Source: Pomacea canaliculata (taxonomy: Eukaryota > Mollusca > Gastropoda > Architaenioglossa > Ampullariidae). Taken from it: DNA of 64,000 nucleotides. Shown in pieces: positions 1 to 11,975 of the stretch. The number at the start of each line of letters is the position of its first letter. The first letter of the stretch is position 1. Location of the stretch: assembly GCF_003073045.1 (NCBI RefSeq), contig NC_037590.1, positions 14,013,591 to 14,077,590 of the forward strand. The letters run 5' to 3'. The translations under genes and the position numbers were made by a program. The notes under the pieces are model-generated. The model was not told where the DNA came from and made no database searches. It worked only from the letters and a program-made list of their open reading frames with translations.

Positions 1-2250
1 ACTAATATAGTTAACTCAGTTTTACCTAATACTGTATGTATAGTATATATACTGGCGGGCGGGCCGGTCAGAGACAGGAGGCCTTTGCCCAGGTCTGGTC
101 CAAAGCTCTCAAGAATCGTCGGCTTCGCTAGCTGTCTCCTCTCATTCTCCCCCTCACCTCTTCATCCTCCACCCCTCCCAACCACATCCGCGCACCTGCA
201 TCCTGTCGCTAGTCGACCCCCTCACACATTCCCTCTGTCACGTGGCTGTCACCCGGCCAGCGACCACCCCCCCCCCACATTGCCAGCCTCCACCCTCCCT
301 GTGTGCGTGCTATGTTCCATCCACCTAACTGCGATGTCCCACACTACCATAGAGTATAATAATCGAGCACTGTGCGGAATTTCACAACTTGTGTCTTTTT
401 AACAGTCACAAAAAAGTGGCATAGTAGGTGAGAGTAGGGGTGGCATAGTAAATTTTTTTTTACATTGAATTTATAGTCGGGACCGAGCAAAAGTGGCATA
501 ATACCGAGAGTGGCATAGTAGAGGGGTGGCATAGTAGGGAGATTTGACTGTATTTTGTTTTCCAGTCTCGCAGTCTATCATCATGTAAAACACACACTAG
601 CAAGACACTTATGCAATCGGTTATCAGCCCGTTTTTTCTTAGTAATATTCAAAGGAAAATTCGCTTATGCTGACCCTCACACTTAAATAAATAGACTAAT
701 GCAGCTCATGAGCTGGGCGATAGTAAAATATGCACTATTAATGTCAATGTTTGATTGCTTCATATGTTTGAAAGCACTCAGAAATAAGTAATATTGGTAA
801 AGGAAAACAAATACGTTTTGTTTATTACATTGTAAGAAATTATACTATTTTTTTACTCCTAAAATATCCATTATAAATGATTTTATTTTTTAAATATAGC
901 CATGGAAAAGCGTCTACAGATCCTTTCAAAGGACGGAACAAGGAATAACGAAGGCCGTCAAAGAAATAAAACTTTAGCAACAAATTACAAAAATACTCAG
1001 GTGAAATGAAAAAAAAAGCTATTAAACATTTCTCATGGATCTAATTCGTACAAATTCACCAATTTCAAAAAATCATACAAAAGTAACTGTAAGAGATAGA
1101 AAAAAAATTTAAACTAATAATACGAGATCAACCTGTGTGAAAAAAAAATGTTTACATCTGAATCCTGCATGAACAGTAACTTATTAGGTAATCCAAAGCA
1201 AATTAGGTATGTGTAATTGAATTTTAAAAAACTTTTCACAGGGTTGCACAGGATATATCATGCTAGCACAAGTTACACCTCCAGGAATCACACTTTAATA
1301 ACCGCATATAAGCTTGAAATCAATAAACATTGTTCTTGTCAAAAAGAGCATTTTAAAAACATTTGCGTGGTATTAATTTTAAGAATTATAGGTTCTGATT
1401 TCTTGTAGTAAGCTCACATCAAAGATAGTAACTGTATGGGGCAGAGATTTCAGAACCCGTCGCAAGTCACAAGTCAGATATTAAGAAAATTTTTTTTACA
1501 TGATATATATATATACACAAGCATAAAGTACCAAACAAGAAAATATTTTACTAACTCCTAACTGTTCATGAACTGCGGCATAACTAAGTGTGTGTTGAAT
1601 AAAAGGAAGGAAATCGATTGCAATTTTCTGAACCTGTAATTAATCCACCAGACCGTCAACACACGAGTTAAAATGTCTTCCAAAATGAGAAAAAAGTTTA
1701 ACTGAGATTGTTCTGATGGATTTAGTTCCTTTTGTACGATATTTACAAGGGGAAGCATTATTCTTATAGAAACTTTCACATCAAGTCTCAGAAAAATATT
1801 TCCCTCTTTATTCTTCTTTTCTCGGTCTTTCAACCTTTTTTTTGAATTGTCCAATTGTTTGCTTGGCTGGCTTGTTGTCTGGGTTTTGTTTGGTTGCTTT
1901 TTATTTCTTTCTTAAAGTCTTCATTATTTTCTTCATTATCTTCATCAATTCTTCTGTTCATTAGCTTACACATTTTAATGTCACGATTGGCGGGCATGAA
2001 TTTCAACTGAAGCAAACTAGAAAGTCACGAAGTGCTCATCGTGAGTCACGTAGCTGACTGATTTGTCTGATTAGCTGGCAACTGTTCTCAAGGTCTGTGA
2101 CACAAGGTTCCACTCCCTCGCTCGTGCGTCTTAGATGTTGACTGTCTGACGTGATGATCGTCTGCTTCGTGTTTCATGCACTTAGTGTACCCCACCACAT
2201 GTGTGCGGCATTCAGGATGCTTGTTATACGGTCTGCTTCATGTGCGCATG
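1..2250. other. Gene-free flank upstream of the transporter cluster
   Basis: I find no exon of the transporter family and no other convincing coding region here. Open frames are short and low in complexity. Positions 100-300 are rich in C and T and include a run of C at about 266-276. From about 410 to 535 a short motif, GTGGCATAGTA, recurs several times with small changes. The rest is AT-rich DNA without recognised features. Confidence 0.5.
407..537. repeat. Short interspersed repeats of GTGGCATAGTA
   Basis: The motif GTGGCATAGTA or a one-base variant (GTGGCATAATA) occurs about five times within 130 bp, at roughly 416, 440, 491, 510 and 526, separated by unequal spacers. Origin unknown; it may be the eroded end of a mobile element. 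Confidence 0.55.
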
Positions 2251-2254
2251 TTTC

Positions 2255-4440
2255 TCACGGAATTTTAATTCAAAATAGGAAAGTAAATGGGAGCACAGAA
2301 ACAATGGCTTTACATGTTTGTCAACAGGCCTGGCCAGGCTTCACGAGTTTGATGCACTATGGCGACTATACAATAAACCATACAAACCCGCGCATCTTTA
2401 TCCACATTTCTCTATTTAATGGCACGCGTAATAAGTATTAATCAACATAGCTAATTTACCGGTGTGTGAGGACCTTTGTCTCTTCTATACCCATGCACGT
2501 GCACAAACACACGCAGAGCAATGAGAGTAAGACTTTCCAATCACTGTCAAGTAATTTACAAAAAATAATTAAAAGAATAATGAAAAGAAACAACAAAAGA
2601 CATACAAGATTATTATTTTGGTACTGTATGTGTGTTGTAAATGCCTTTAACTTAATACAATACGTTTCCTATATTTTTCTATTTTATTTCGAAAGCAAAG
2701 CAAATAAATATTTTTGCTGAGAGAGAAAGAGAGGCTTCAAAGAGTAAACACATTTGACAGTGTTTGCGATATATCTGTGATTGAGTGGGAGCAATTAGTG
2801 TTGTTCATTAGCACTAATCTCACACCATGCTTTCGCTAATTTTGCAGTGGTAGAATGCCATGGAACTTCTTTTTCATTGGCAGCGACATCGGTCTAGTTC
2901 CTTGCTGCTGCTGATGATGACGATGATGGCGGCGGTGCCAGCCGCCCGGAGTGTCGATTGCGAATCATCAAAGCCTCTGAATTATGGTTTCGTTGCCAGT
3001 ATTATCGCTAAGATTTCCTGCTGGGAAAAAAAGATGAATTCCCTGCTGTACAAGACTTCTTTCTGTTTAAGATAATTGAGATGGCGACAGTGGAGGTTGT
3101 TGTGGTGCGAAGCACGTTAATGATTGTTACAACATAATATGCTCCATACCATATGCTGAAGATATTCTCACGTCAAGACTCAAACACAAAAGCAGGCTTG
3201 AAGCAGCCCTACATGATGTCACCACCCCCCTCCTCTTCTCCTCCCACCTCTCTGTGGTCTGACGGCGTCTGGAGCCTAGCCCTGGCGGAACTGCTGAAGC
3301 ATGACGCAATGGGTTGCACGTTGATGGAGTACAGATGAACTGCTGACCTTTGTCACGTGGCTTGTAACACGAATCTTTCTGTAGCGATGAAGGGAAGGGT
3401 AAAGAGGTGATCTTGATAGAGTGTAGTGTGTCGCTAGACAGAGTGTACGCGTGAGTTAGTGCATTAAAGCATCATCATTAAATTAAGTTTGGCAGTGTTT
3501 CATTTTGCTTTAACTTTTTTCAAGAGCTCTGTTTTTTGTGACATCTTTTTAATATTCAGCGTTGTATTTTAAACAACTTGTCACTTATTGTGATAAAAAT
3601 ACTCAACGAGAAACAAAGAAAAAAAAAATTTTTTTTAATTTAGAATTTTTTCGAAGTGATGAAACATATCTTGATTTCAAAATATCTAGCCTAAAAAAAA
3701 ATATATACACTGACACACGCAAAGGCACATCAATTTACGAATAAATATGTATACAGTCATCCATCCTTAATAAATACTACTTATAGTTTACAAAATTATT
3801 TCAACGATGTTTCCATATCTTGTCACTACACACATTAAGAATACAATAACAAAATTCTACATTGCCACAACTGCGAGTGTTCAGAAAAAAGAAGTATGAA
3901 CAATAGAGGTTATAGATCAATAAAATTGTTTAATATTTTAGTAATTGAGGTCCTGTGAGGTAAACATTAATTACGAGGTATTCATAGAAGTAAAGATCAG
4001 CTGTTTACATCGTTTTCTTTTTGAATGATGAAAACCTTGTTTATGGCGACATCATCTGTTGCGTTGTTTAGAAACAATTATCGTCAAGGACCACTTCACC
4101 GGCATTCAGATGCTGAAGATTTCCGGAAGGACACTTACGAGGTATAATGGATAAATTATTTTTAATTTTTAAGTGCTGTCACGTGACCTGGAGATCTACT
4201 GCACACCTTAACAGGTGTAGCGGGCACTGATAAAAGCTAATACACGAACATTTATGGTATAGTCCATGCCGTGACTTGGCAGCGGGTTTTTTTTTTTCAA
4301 AAAAGAGGCGATATATAATAATTAAATATAGCAAGTGCCGGTCATTAGGGCGATTTATCTGTCAAACAAGTCAGGGGATATGTTGATGTAGGTCTGTAAA
4401 CGAGACCGTATATTTAAGATCTGACAAAGATAGTAACTCA
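2255..4440. repeat. Upstream duplicated block, copy 1 (paired with 9895-11935)
   Basis: This block matches 9895-11935 in order along most of its length, broken by small indels. Shared landmarks include the stretch at 2260-2330 against 9900-9965, the CAGCGACATCGGTCTAG region at about 2880 against 10510, the AAGCAGGCTTGAAGCAGCC region at about 3192 against 10709, and the CAAGGACCACTTCACCGGCA region at about 4085 against 11560. The duplication that made genes 1 and 2 therefore carried about 2.2 kb of upstream DNA. No conserved protein is evident; antisense frames at 3127-3309 and 10646-10834 are similar but short. Confidence 0.75.
4409..4418 (+). promoter_or_regulatory. TATA-like core promoter of gene 1
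   Basis: A TATTTAA box lies about 65 bp upstream of the chosen ATG. It sits inside a block conserved with gene 2 (GAGACCGTATATTTAAG here, GAGACCGTGTATTTAAAG there). Its position suits a short 5' leader. This is a motif plus paralogue conservation; no transcript evidence is available. Confidence 0.4.
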
Positions 4441-4477
4441 GACACAAAAGAATAACAACAAAAGCAGTTTATGCGCT

Positions 4478-7400
4478 ATGTCGGTAGAAGAACAGAATAC
4501 AGAGATGGATGAGAAGAAAATCCACCAGAATGGCTTTGACAGCGAGGTTAACGTTAAGCCAATTAGTTGCATAGATCATGAGATGAACGTATTATCGAAC
4601 GGCAAGAATTGTTCTCAGCACGAACCAAAACATGGACATGGACCAAAGCATGGACACCACCATGGACCGAAACATGGACACCACCATGGACCAAAGCATG
4701 GGCACCATCATGGAGCGAAACATGGACACCACAAGGGTCCAAAAGATGGACACAACAATTCAGACAAGAGGTCGTTTCTACAGCGCAATGCTTTCTTCAT
4801 CACACTGTTACTTAACGGGATGATAGATGGTCTGGGTTACTCAGTGAAGAGTCAGTACAGATATCGCTTCTTTCACTCCAAGTACGCACACGACCTCCGC
4901 AAGTACAATGTGACTAAGGAGTGTGGTGTGGACCTGCTGCCTGAAGTCCAAGCAAGTATAAGTGTTTATATAGCTATGACAATATGCTTCAATGTCTTAC
5001 TTTGATTTTTAGTGCCTGAAAAACAAGAAACCTTTCGTCCTTCGAATCGATAAGGCATAAATACCAACACGAACATAGATTAATTTTCATATGGATGAGG
5101 TTTGCTTTTCTTTTTTATTTATATTCTTGGAAATGTTTGTAATGAGACAAGTAGCGAAAATTTTTTGATTATTGTTAAATGTTTCCTCTTTGTGTCTTTT
5201 TTTGTTTGTTTTGTATTACTTGTCTGCATAGCTGTTTTTTTCCTTTCATTGTTTGTATTCTATATCTCTTGCTTGGGATTATGCTCCTTTGTCCTTCGTG
5301 AGCAGCTCTTGTTATAAGAGCAAACATTACATTTCATCACTCTTATAACACGTAGAAGTCGAAGTCCGTTTGCTTGCAATGATGAAGTTTATTCTTCTAC
5401 AGTATTAACTATAATAGTTACGCAGTTTTTAATTTTTGTGAACAAACAGGATATAAATAATTGGTCCTATGAAGATGTGGACGGTTATTTAAATATTTAA
5501 TTAATAACGTGTAGCGTCTGTAGGTGACAATTTAAAATATCTCTCACTTTCCAAATAGCAGTTACTCAGTTAAGTATATGTTTTAAAGTTTTGTTGTTTG
5601 GAACATTATTTATGTAGCTATAAATATAAATAAAAAATGTAAATGTAAAATAGAATTTGCAATTTAACTGTCACTAAATAAAAGCTGCTGTGTGCAATGA
5701 GTTGTAGATTTATGCCGTTTTCTTTATTTTATTAATACAAAACCGCCGGAAATACAGCCTGAAAAAGAGAGAAGCTGGTGTCGAAGATATCTAAATAGAT
5801 GAGATGGAAAAGAAGTAAATTCTTGCAATAATTGAACAAAGTAGTAACGGCATTTTCTAAGCTGAAAACATTGGCTAGAGATTGTCATAATTATAAACAG
5901 GGGAAGCAACCTGCCGCGCTCACTACAGAGCAACTCAGGTTGCTTCCCCTGTTTATACCCAAATTCATCCTGCTCTGCAAGACTGATTGCTTAAGTTATC
6001 AATGAAAGTAAGACAATTTTCACGAATATTTTGTTGTGTAGGAGATTGAGGATACCATCAGTCGTGAATCAGCTCAATGGAGTTTATACAACGAATACGT
6101 CACATTAGTCCCTCACATCCTGACCGCTCTGCTGATTGGCCTCAAGTCAGACCAGATGGGCCGTCGTTTTGTTTTCCTCTACCCTTTCTTGACAGCTATT
6201 GTGGACTACATTCTCCTGGCTGTAATCATCCGGTGAGTACATCCACGATATACACATCCCTGTATCATTTCAATAAAAATAACCAATCCTTTATGGTAGA
6301 CAAGCACTTCAGCCTTCGTAACAAACTTTAAACAACTGTAGGTAGAGAACCCGTACGCCTTCAAAATGTGCAATATAACGCCAAACAGATTTAGCACTTC
6401 TAATTAGGATACACGGCTAGACAGTCAATATACATATATAAATATACATATTATAACTTTCTCCAGTTATGCCTATGTTGGTGTTTACATGTCTTGCAGA
6501 TGTTTTCTTAATTTTTATCTCTAATGTTTTCCTAGGAATATGTCTTGAATAGTAGGCAGTGCAAGTTATTACATCAAAGTATGTTGATTTTAAAATATTT
6601 ACTTAACATTTTTTTCTGGTGTTAAAATTCTTTTCAGATTGAATCTGCACTTCGGTTACACGCTCATAGGCGACTTTGTCAGGAGTGTATCCGGAGGAAC
6701 AATAGGCATGCACTTGGCTGCCTACGCCGATCATCTCAGACACACATGGAAAGAAGAAGGAACCGGCAGATGACAACAAAATTCCGGGGAGGCAGCAAAC
6801 TGCCAGAGAAAGCAAAAGAACAAACTGATGACACCGAAGACGACTTCGACATGTCCAGAGAAAATCAGCGGACCTTCAAAATTGTACTCCTAAACGTTGC
6901 CCACAGTCTGTCGTCAAGCATCATCTCATTTGTCACCGGCTATGTCATCCAGTACGCTGGCTTCTTTTACACTCTCATTATTTCTCTTGGCCTTAAATGT
7001 CTTCTTTTTGTTTTCGCATATATCTTTATCACGGAGACAGGTCAGCAGAGGAAGAGTTCAGGATTTATCACTCCACTCAAGATCATCTTAAGGAGAACGA
7101 GAAATCCCAGAAATCGTCGCACTCTTTTCCTCGTTAACTTTGCCGTCGTCTTCACGGTCGTGTCCTTCGTCGTTGAGGGCGAGGTTATGAGGACCTACCA
7201 GATGAGTCCGCCGTTTTGCATGGACTCCGTGCAGTTGGGCTACTTGAGCAGCGAGTCTCGTCTGAAGGGCATCTTGACCATTCCTGTCTTGTGGATGTGG
7301 CGACGATTGGGTTTGATGGAGTCGACCATCGCTGCTGTTGGCCTCTACGCCGACATCGCTTCGACTCTGATGGTGGCAACTATACGGAAGATCTGGGTCT

Positions 7401-9256
7401 TTTTTGTAGGTGCGTGCCTTTATGTATATATGTGTGTGTGTGTGCTCTAGCGCGCGTCGGTAATTGCACTCGATGTTACACTGCATGCATGACTGAAGAG
7501 TTGAACAGACACCGTTTCGTGAGAACGCTATTTAATTGGTCCATTACGTTCACTAAATCTAATGCCGAGGTACAAAAGAAGGAATATAAGTATGATATAC
7601 ACATCAAATGTCACTAAAATCTTTCCAAAATTTAGAGGAAACGACCACTAATTTTACACCAATATCCAACAATCACATAAAGTTTCCCTCCACGCTCTCA
7701 AAAGCGAGGAAACGACAAAAAATATTGAAAGTGTTCAAGAACGCGTATATCAGAACTGTTCATGGACATATTGTTTGTTAAGGGTTACAGCCAATGAGGA
7801 GGCTAGGACCACATACTAGTAAGGCGTATCTCTATACAAACTAATGTTATGGGTTTAGGGTTTAAAGGGATTCTCAAGGTTTGTTATAAGGCTGTGGTGA
7901 CGGTCAAAACGTTGTAAAAATTATGTTTAATTACGATTGCAGTGCACGAGAGCCATGCAGAAGAAATAAATGATTCACTTCTCACTTAATTACCACTCAT
8001 TAGCACTATTTCGGTTGCCGATGTTTATAAAAATCGAAAAAATCCAGTGAAATCGACCCTTGTATCCTTCCGCCGAGTAACCACGATAGCTTCTGGCACA
8101 GTTATCATTCTGGAGGCGCGGAAGTGGGCTTTCGAAGTCTTCGTGACAAGATGGTGGAGATAACAATAGCTGGAAGAGGGGCTAGTCTCGGCATCTGCAA
8201 ACTCCGAGTTCTTTAATATTTCTTTTTATTTGATTTTCTGTCATGGGTAGTTTTTTAGTTCGTGTCGTCTTTGTTTAATTTCAGCTCCCATTGTAGCCAT
8301 TCCTGGATCGCTGTCATCATCCATGACAAAAGCCATCTCGTCTAGGCTGGTTGGCCGTCAAGCCCTGGGTAAGTTGTTTTTTCAGCAAATCCAGTTTTTT
8401 TTAATATAAAGTGGTTCTTTTGAACCCAGCGACCCTGTAAACCTTGTATTCATCTTGTTTTATCAAACATTTCAAGCACTTTCTCTTTACACACCATCTC
8501 TTTATCCACAGTTGCATGTGGCTGCAGAGAAGAAATTTAAGGATATATGTATATGTCAACAGTTTTACACATCTTAAAACAGATAAAAGAGCTGTACTTT
8601 TGTAACAGTTTTCTTTAAAGTAAAAGTAATTTTTGTTGACCTGTGCTGTCTCTAGCATCTTCGTTTGCCGTGATGTTGGCCATTGACACTGTGTTTGCGT
8701 TTGCCGGAGGACAGGCGGGTAACTACCTTTACCAAAGTTTCTTAAGAACACTGCCGACTGCTCCCTTCTACCTGGCCTCTGCCGCCCTGGCAGTGTCTGC
8801 GGTCTTGTATACGTGAGTACAGCTTTTAGTCTTAAATACCGTCTTCGTCGCCATTATTGTCTTGTGTAAAAAAGTCGTGTATAGCTCCCTCTGAAGCATG
8901 GATGTTTTAAGTGGTCGGGTAACACGTTTCCCCCATTTCCTTTAGAATATTTGTATGTTTGTGCGGATTTATTATATTTCTACGTCCATTTAAATTATTT
9001 CGACTAGAGGTGAGCTGTACAAGTGTTGTTATCTCCCTTTAAGAAGCTACCATCGATAAACATTTTTTGTTTATGTACATAATGACAAGTGCCTCATCAT
9101 CATCATCATCATCATCGTCATCATCATTTCGTCGTCGTCGTAAAAGTTTTTGTTAAAAAAAATCTTTTCTTTCTTTTTTTTTTGTCCAGACTTGAAACCA
9201 TTTTACAGCGCGTGTACGCCAAGATAGACTCAAGCAAAGCTGAGCTACATGCATAA
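4478..9256 (+). CDS. Gene 1: SLC46-like MFS transporter with His-rich N-terminus (frame broken in exon 3)
   Basis: Predicted 12-segment transporter of the SLC46/proton-coupled folate transporter type; the substrate is unknown. Exons: 4478-4951, 6042-6232, 6638-7409, 8285-8368, 8656-8812, 9190-9256, giving about 581 residues once frame is allowed for. Exon 1 encodes a soluble tail with five to six PKHGHHHG-type repeats (residues about 50-92), then membrane segment 1 and an extracellular loop with the sequon NVT at residue 144 and a cysteine. Exon 2 carries segments 2 and 3 and the loop motif SDQMGRR. Exon 3 carries a charged loop, SRENQRTFK and YQMSPPFC. Intron 1 starts with GC (4952-4953). 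The nearby GT at 4956 would throw exon 2 into a stop. Exon 3 contains an extra base near 6728 and another indel between about 6775 and 6800; splice sites are intact. A pseudogene is possible, but sequence error seems likelier. Confidence 0.85.
4625..4756 (+). repeat. 24-bp minisatellite encoding the His-rich tail of gene 1
   Basis: Units of 24 bp beginning CCAAAGCATGGACACCAC lie at 4643-4666, 4667-4690, 4691-4714 and 4715-4738, flanked by 18-bp partial units at 4625-4642 and 4739-4756. Each full unit encodes about PKHGHHHG. As the unit length is a multiple of three, copy number can change without breaking the frame. Gene 2 keeps one full and two partial units at the same place. Confidence 0.9.
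4950..4957 (+). other. GC 5' splice site of gene 1 intron 1
   Basis: Exon 1 ends with the codon CAA at 4951 and the intron begins GCAAGT. Exon 2 begins in phase 0 at 6042 (GAGATTGAG), as in all paralogues. Only the GC border keeps the frame: the GT at 4956 would give AGA GAT TGA across the junction. Confidence 0.8.
5892..5957. repeat. Perfect 22-bp inverted repeat (hairpin) in gene 1 intron 1
   Basis: The left arm 5892-5913 and right arm 5936-5957 are exact reverse complements, separated by 22 bases (5914-5935). The transcript of gene 1 could fold into a 22-bp hairpin here. The arms contain AAACAGGGGAAGCAACCTG. The matching part of gene 2 intron 1 has other sequence. It may be a young inverted duplication or a fold-back element end. 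Confidence 0.85.
7862..8100 (+). mobile_element. Truncated Kolobok-like element end in gene 1 intron 3
   Basis: From TTAA at 7862-7865 followed by AGGGATTCT, about 230 bp match the reverse complement of the right part of the full element at 44982-45655, including TTTCGGTTGCCGATGTTTAT and CCGCCGAGTAACCACGATAG. The second inverted end is not found before exon 4 at 8285, so this copy is one-ended. The corresponding intron of gene 2 (15112-15542) lacks it, so it probably arrived after genes 1 and 2 separated. Confidence 0.75.
9094..9141. repeat. Trinucleotide microsatellite (ATC/TCG)n in gene 1 intron 5
   Basis: A run of CAT/ATC triplets is followed by GTC triplets. It is non-coding and lies between exon 5 and exon 6 of gene 1. 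Confidence 0.9.
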
Positions 9257-11975
9257 CCACACGGTTTCATTCCACAAAGAAAAACATAATAATTGTTTCT
9301 TATTTAAACGAGAAGATATACTGCCATGTTTATCCTGCTTATTTAGGTGCTAGACAAGCATTTATACAATATATAAATATGCTATACAAGGCATGAATGT
9401 ACACTCTTATATATGTACATAATATATTCATATTATTTATTAATGTACTAAATAAGACAAAACATTAACTTGAGCAATGGAATAAGTTGATATTTTCATC
9501 TGTGATTTCTCAATCGTGCCAAATATGTAAAATGAGCTAATTGTGATATACTCCTAGTTACCATCACATTTAAATTTTAAAAAAAAATTGCTTAGAGTAT
9601 TTTTATATTTATTTTTATAAACAGGTATACTGTCATAGTATGTATAATACACGAAAGATTAAGAATTCAGAGAAAAATATCCACGTCTGTAGGTGTGCTT
9701 GCGTCTTTCAGATGCCATGAGCAGGAGGCTGTGTGAGCGTACAAACATGAGTTGTCACGTGGTATCATTTGTGAGATTGTGTTATGTGTAATATGTGGTT
9801 CACATAACGGATAAAAAAATGCACGAGTGAGTGCTTTAATTTTTGTGTGTCATGTTGGTGTACGCGTTATTAGTCCTCCTTCATGTACATAATTTTCTCA
9901 TGAAATTTTAATTCAAAATAGGAAAGTAAAAAGCAGCAAAGAAAGATGGCTACACATGTTTGTCAAATTATGTACAAATTTCTCTATATTATGCGCGCTT
10001 ATTGAATAAAATGTTTATAAACCAATTTGCCTGATGTGTGAGGACATTTGTCTCTGTGTGCGCGCGCACAAATATACGCATATATGTATATAGACAAACA
10101 CACACTTTGTAGAGTGATGAGAGAAAAGAGAGCTTTTCCACATAAGGTAAACTAGAAAAAAGGTAAAACTCAAACAAAATAATTGAAACAAAAGAACAAT
10201 GAAAAGAAATAATAAAAAATATAAAAGAATTTATTTTAATACTTTGTAGGTGTTGCATATGCCTAATAAAGTATTACACTACGTTTTCCTATACTTTCAT
10301 TTTTTCACGTCTTAAGCGAGGCAAATGAACATTTTTATTGAGAGAGAAAGACAGGCTGCAAAGAGGGAACACATTTGTGTTTGGGATATGTGTATGATTG
10401 AGTGAGACCAATTAGTGTCGTTCATTAGCCCTAATCTGATGCCGTTGTAGAATGCCACGTGTGGCGTCGCCAAATACAATTGGCTCCATTGAACTTCTCT
10501 TTCATTGGCAGCGACATCGGTCTAGTTCCTTGCTGAGGAAAAAGAGAATGAGAATAAGCATACGGCTCTCTTGCTTACTCTGAATAATGTTGACGACGAC
10601 GACGACAGTGGAGGTTTTTGTGGTGCGAAGCCCGGTTAATGATTGTTACAACATAACATGCTCCATACCATATGCTGAAGATATTCTGACGTCAAGACTC
10701 AAACACAAAAGCAGGCTTGAAGCAGCCTGCATGATGTCACCCGAAGTACCACTCCCCCTCCTCTTCTCCTCCCACCTCTCTGGTCTGACGGCGCCTGGAC
10801 CTAGCCCTGGCGGAACTGCTGAAGCATGACGCAATGGGTGGCACGTTGATGGAGTAGAGATGAACTGCTGACCTTTGTCACGTGGTTTGGAACACGGAAC
10901 TTTCTGCAGCGACAGGGGGGAAGGAGTGAAGTGGTAAAGAGGTGAGCGTATGAGAGTGTAGTGTGTTAATTTTCTGTAATACTTGACAGTGTGTGCGCGT
11001 GAGTGAGTATATAAAAGTCCTCCTCATCAATATTTGGCAGCGTGCCAAATTATTTTACAATTTTAGGAGTTGTGTTTTTGTGACATCTTTTTAATATTCA
11101 GCGTTGTATTTTTACATAACTCGACATCTCTTGTTATCAAATATTCATAAAGTAAACGAGAAAAAAGATATTCAACTAATTTTAAAATAAAAAAAATTTT
11201 TTAAAAGCCGGAAAGAATATTCTGTTGTCAATATATCTAGTCTGAAAGGAAAAATAATTACACACTGACATCTAATATTGCCGAAATCCATCTATTCATC
11301 CCTCCATCCATCATGAACGTGACTTATAAACAATCAAATACGAGTCTGCATAAAAAGAAGCATACATACATAACCCTAAGATAAACAAGACTTTAATATT
11401 TTATTAGCTTTTTATTTGTTTACGTGCCGTGAGGTAAACATTATTTACGATGTATAGAGAAAAGTCGAAATCAACCTTTTTCATCGTCCTCTTTTTTTTC
11501 ATCGATGAAGAACCTATTTTTTGCGATAACGTCTTTAGCGTGTTGTTCAAAAACAATTGTCAAGGACCACTTCACCGGCATCCACAGTTGCTCAAGATTC
11601 CCGGAAGCACACTTAGCGAGGTATCATGGATAAATTATTTAATTCTTCAGTGCTGTCACGTGCTTAAGGTCTACTGCACATCTTACAAAGATGTGGCGCG
11701 AACTGATAAAAATAATACACGAACGATTGGTCTATGCCGTGATTTGGCAGATTTCTTTTTAAAAAAGAGGCAGTATATAATAATAAAATATAGTAGGTGT
11801 CAGTCATTGGGCTGATTTGCCCATTCAACAAGTCAGTGGATATCTTGATGTACGGCTGTGAAGGAGACCGTGTATTTAAAGATCAGAAGAAAACAATACG
11901 ACATTGCGTCAGCAAAAAACAAAAAGCAGTTAACGCACAGGGTCATTAGAGGAACAGCAACAAGTGAATATAAAA
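9257..11975. repeat. Intergenic DNA containing upstream duplicated block, copy 2 (about 9895-11935)
   Basis: The first 600 bp are the 3' flank of gene 1 and match the 3' flank of gene 2 (16561-17160). From about 9895 the sequence is the counterpart of 2255-4440. Relative to copy 1 it has lost the CTG/ATG triplet tract near 2905-2930. No coding exon is supported here. Confidence 0.75.
11873..11880 (+). promoter_or_regulatory. TATA-like core promoter of gene 2
   Basis: TATTTAAA lies about 100 bp upstream of the chosen ATG, in the block conserved with gene 1 (see 4409-4418). This is motif and paralogue evidence only. Confidence 0.4.

Noticed and set aside
2860-3075. Signal-peptide-like open frame starting MELLFHWQRHRSSS
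   Set aside because: Its hydrophobic part comes from a CTG/ATG triplet tract. The duplicated copy near 10494 has lost both the ATG and the tract, so the frame is not conserved.
4952-4960. Use of the GT at 4956 as the gene 1 intron 1 donor
   Set aside because: It would place exon 2 out of frame and give AGA GAT TGA at the junction, and it is not at the site conserved with gene 5 and the - strand genes.
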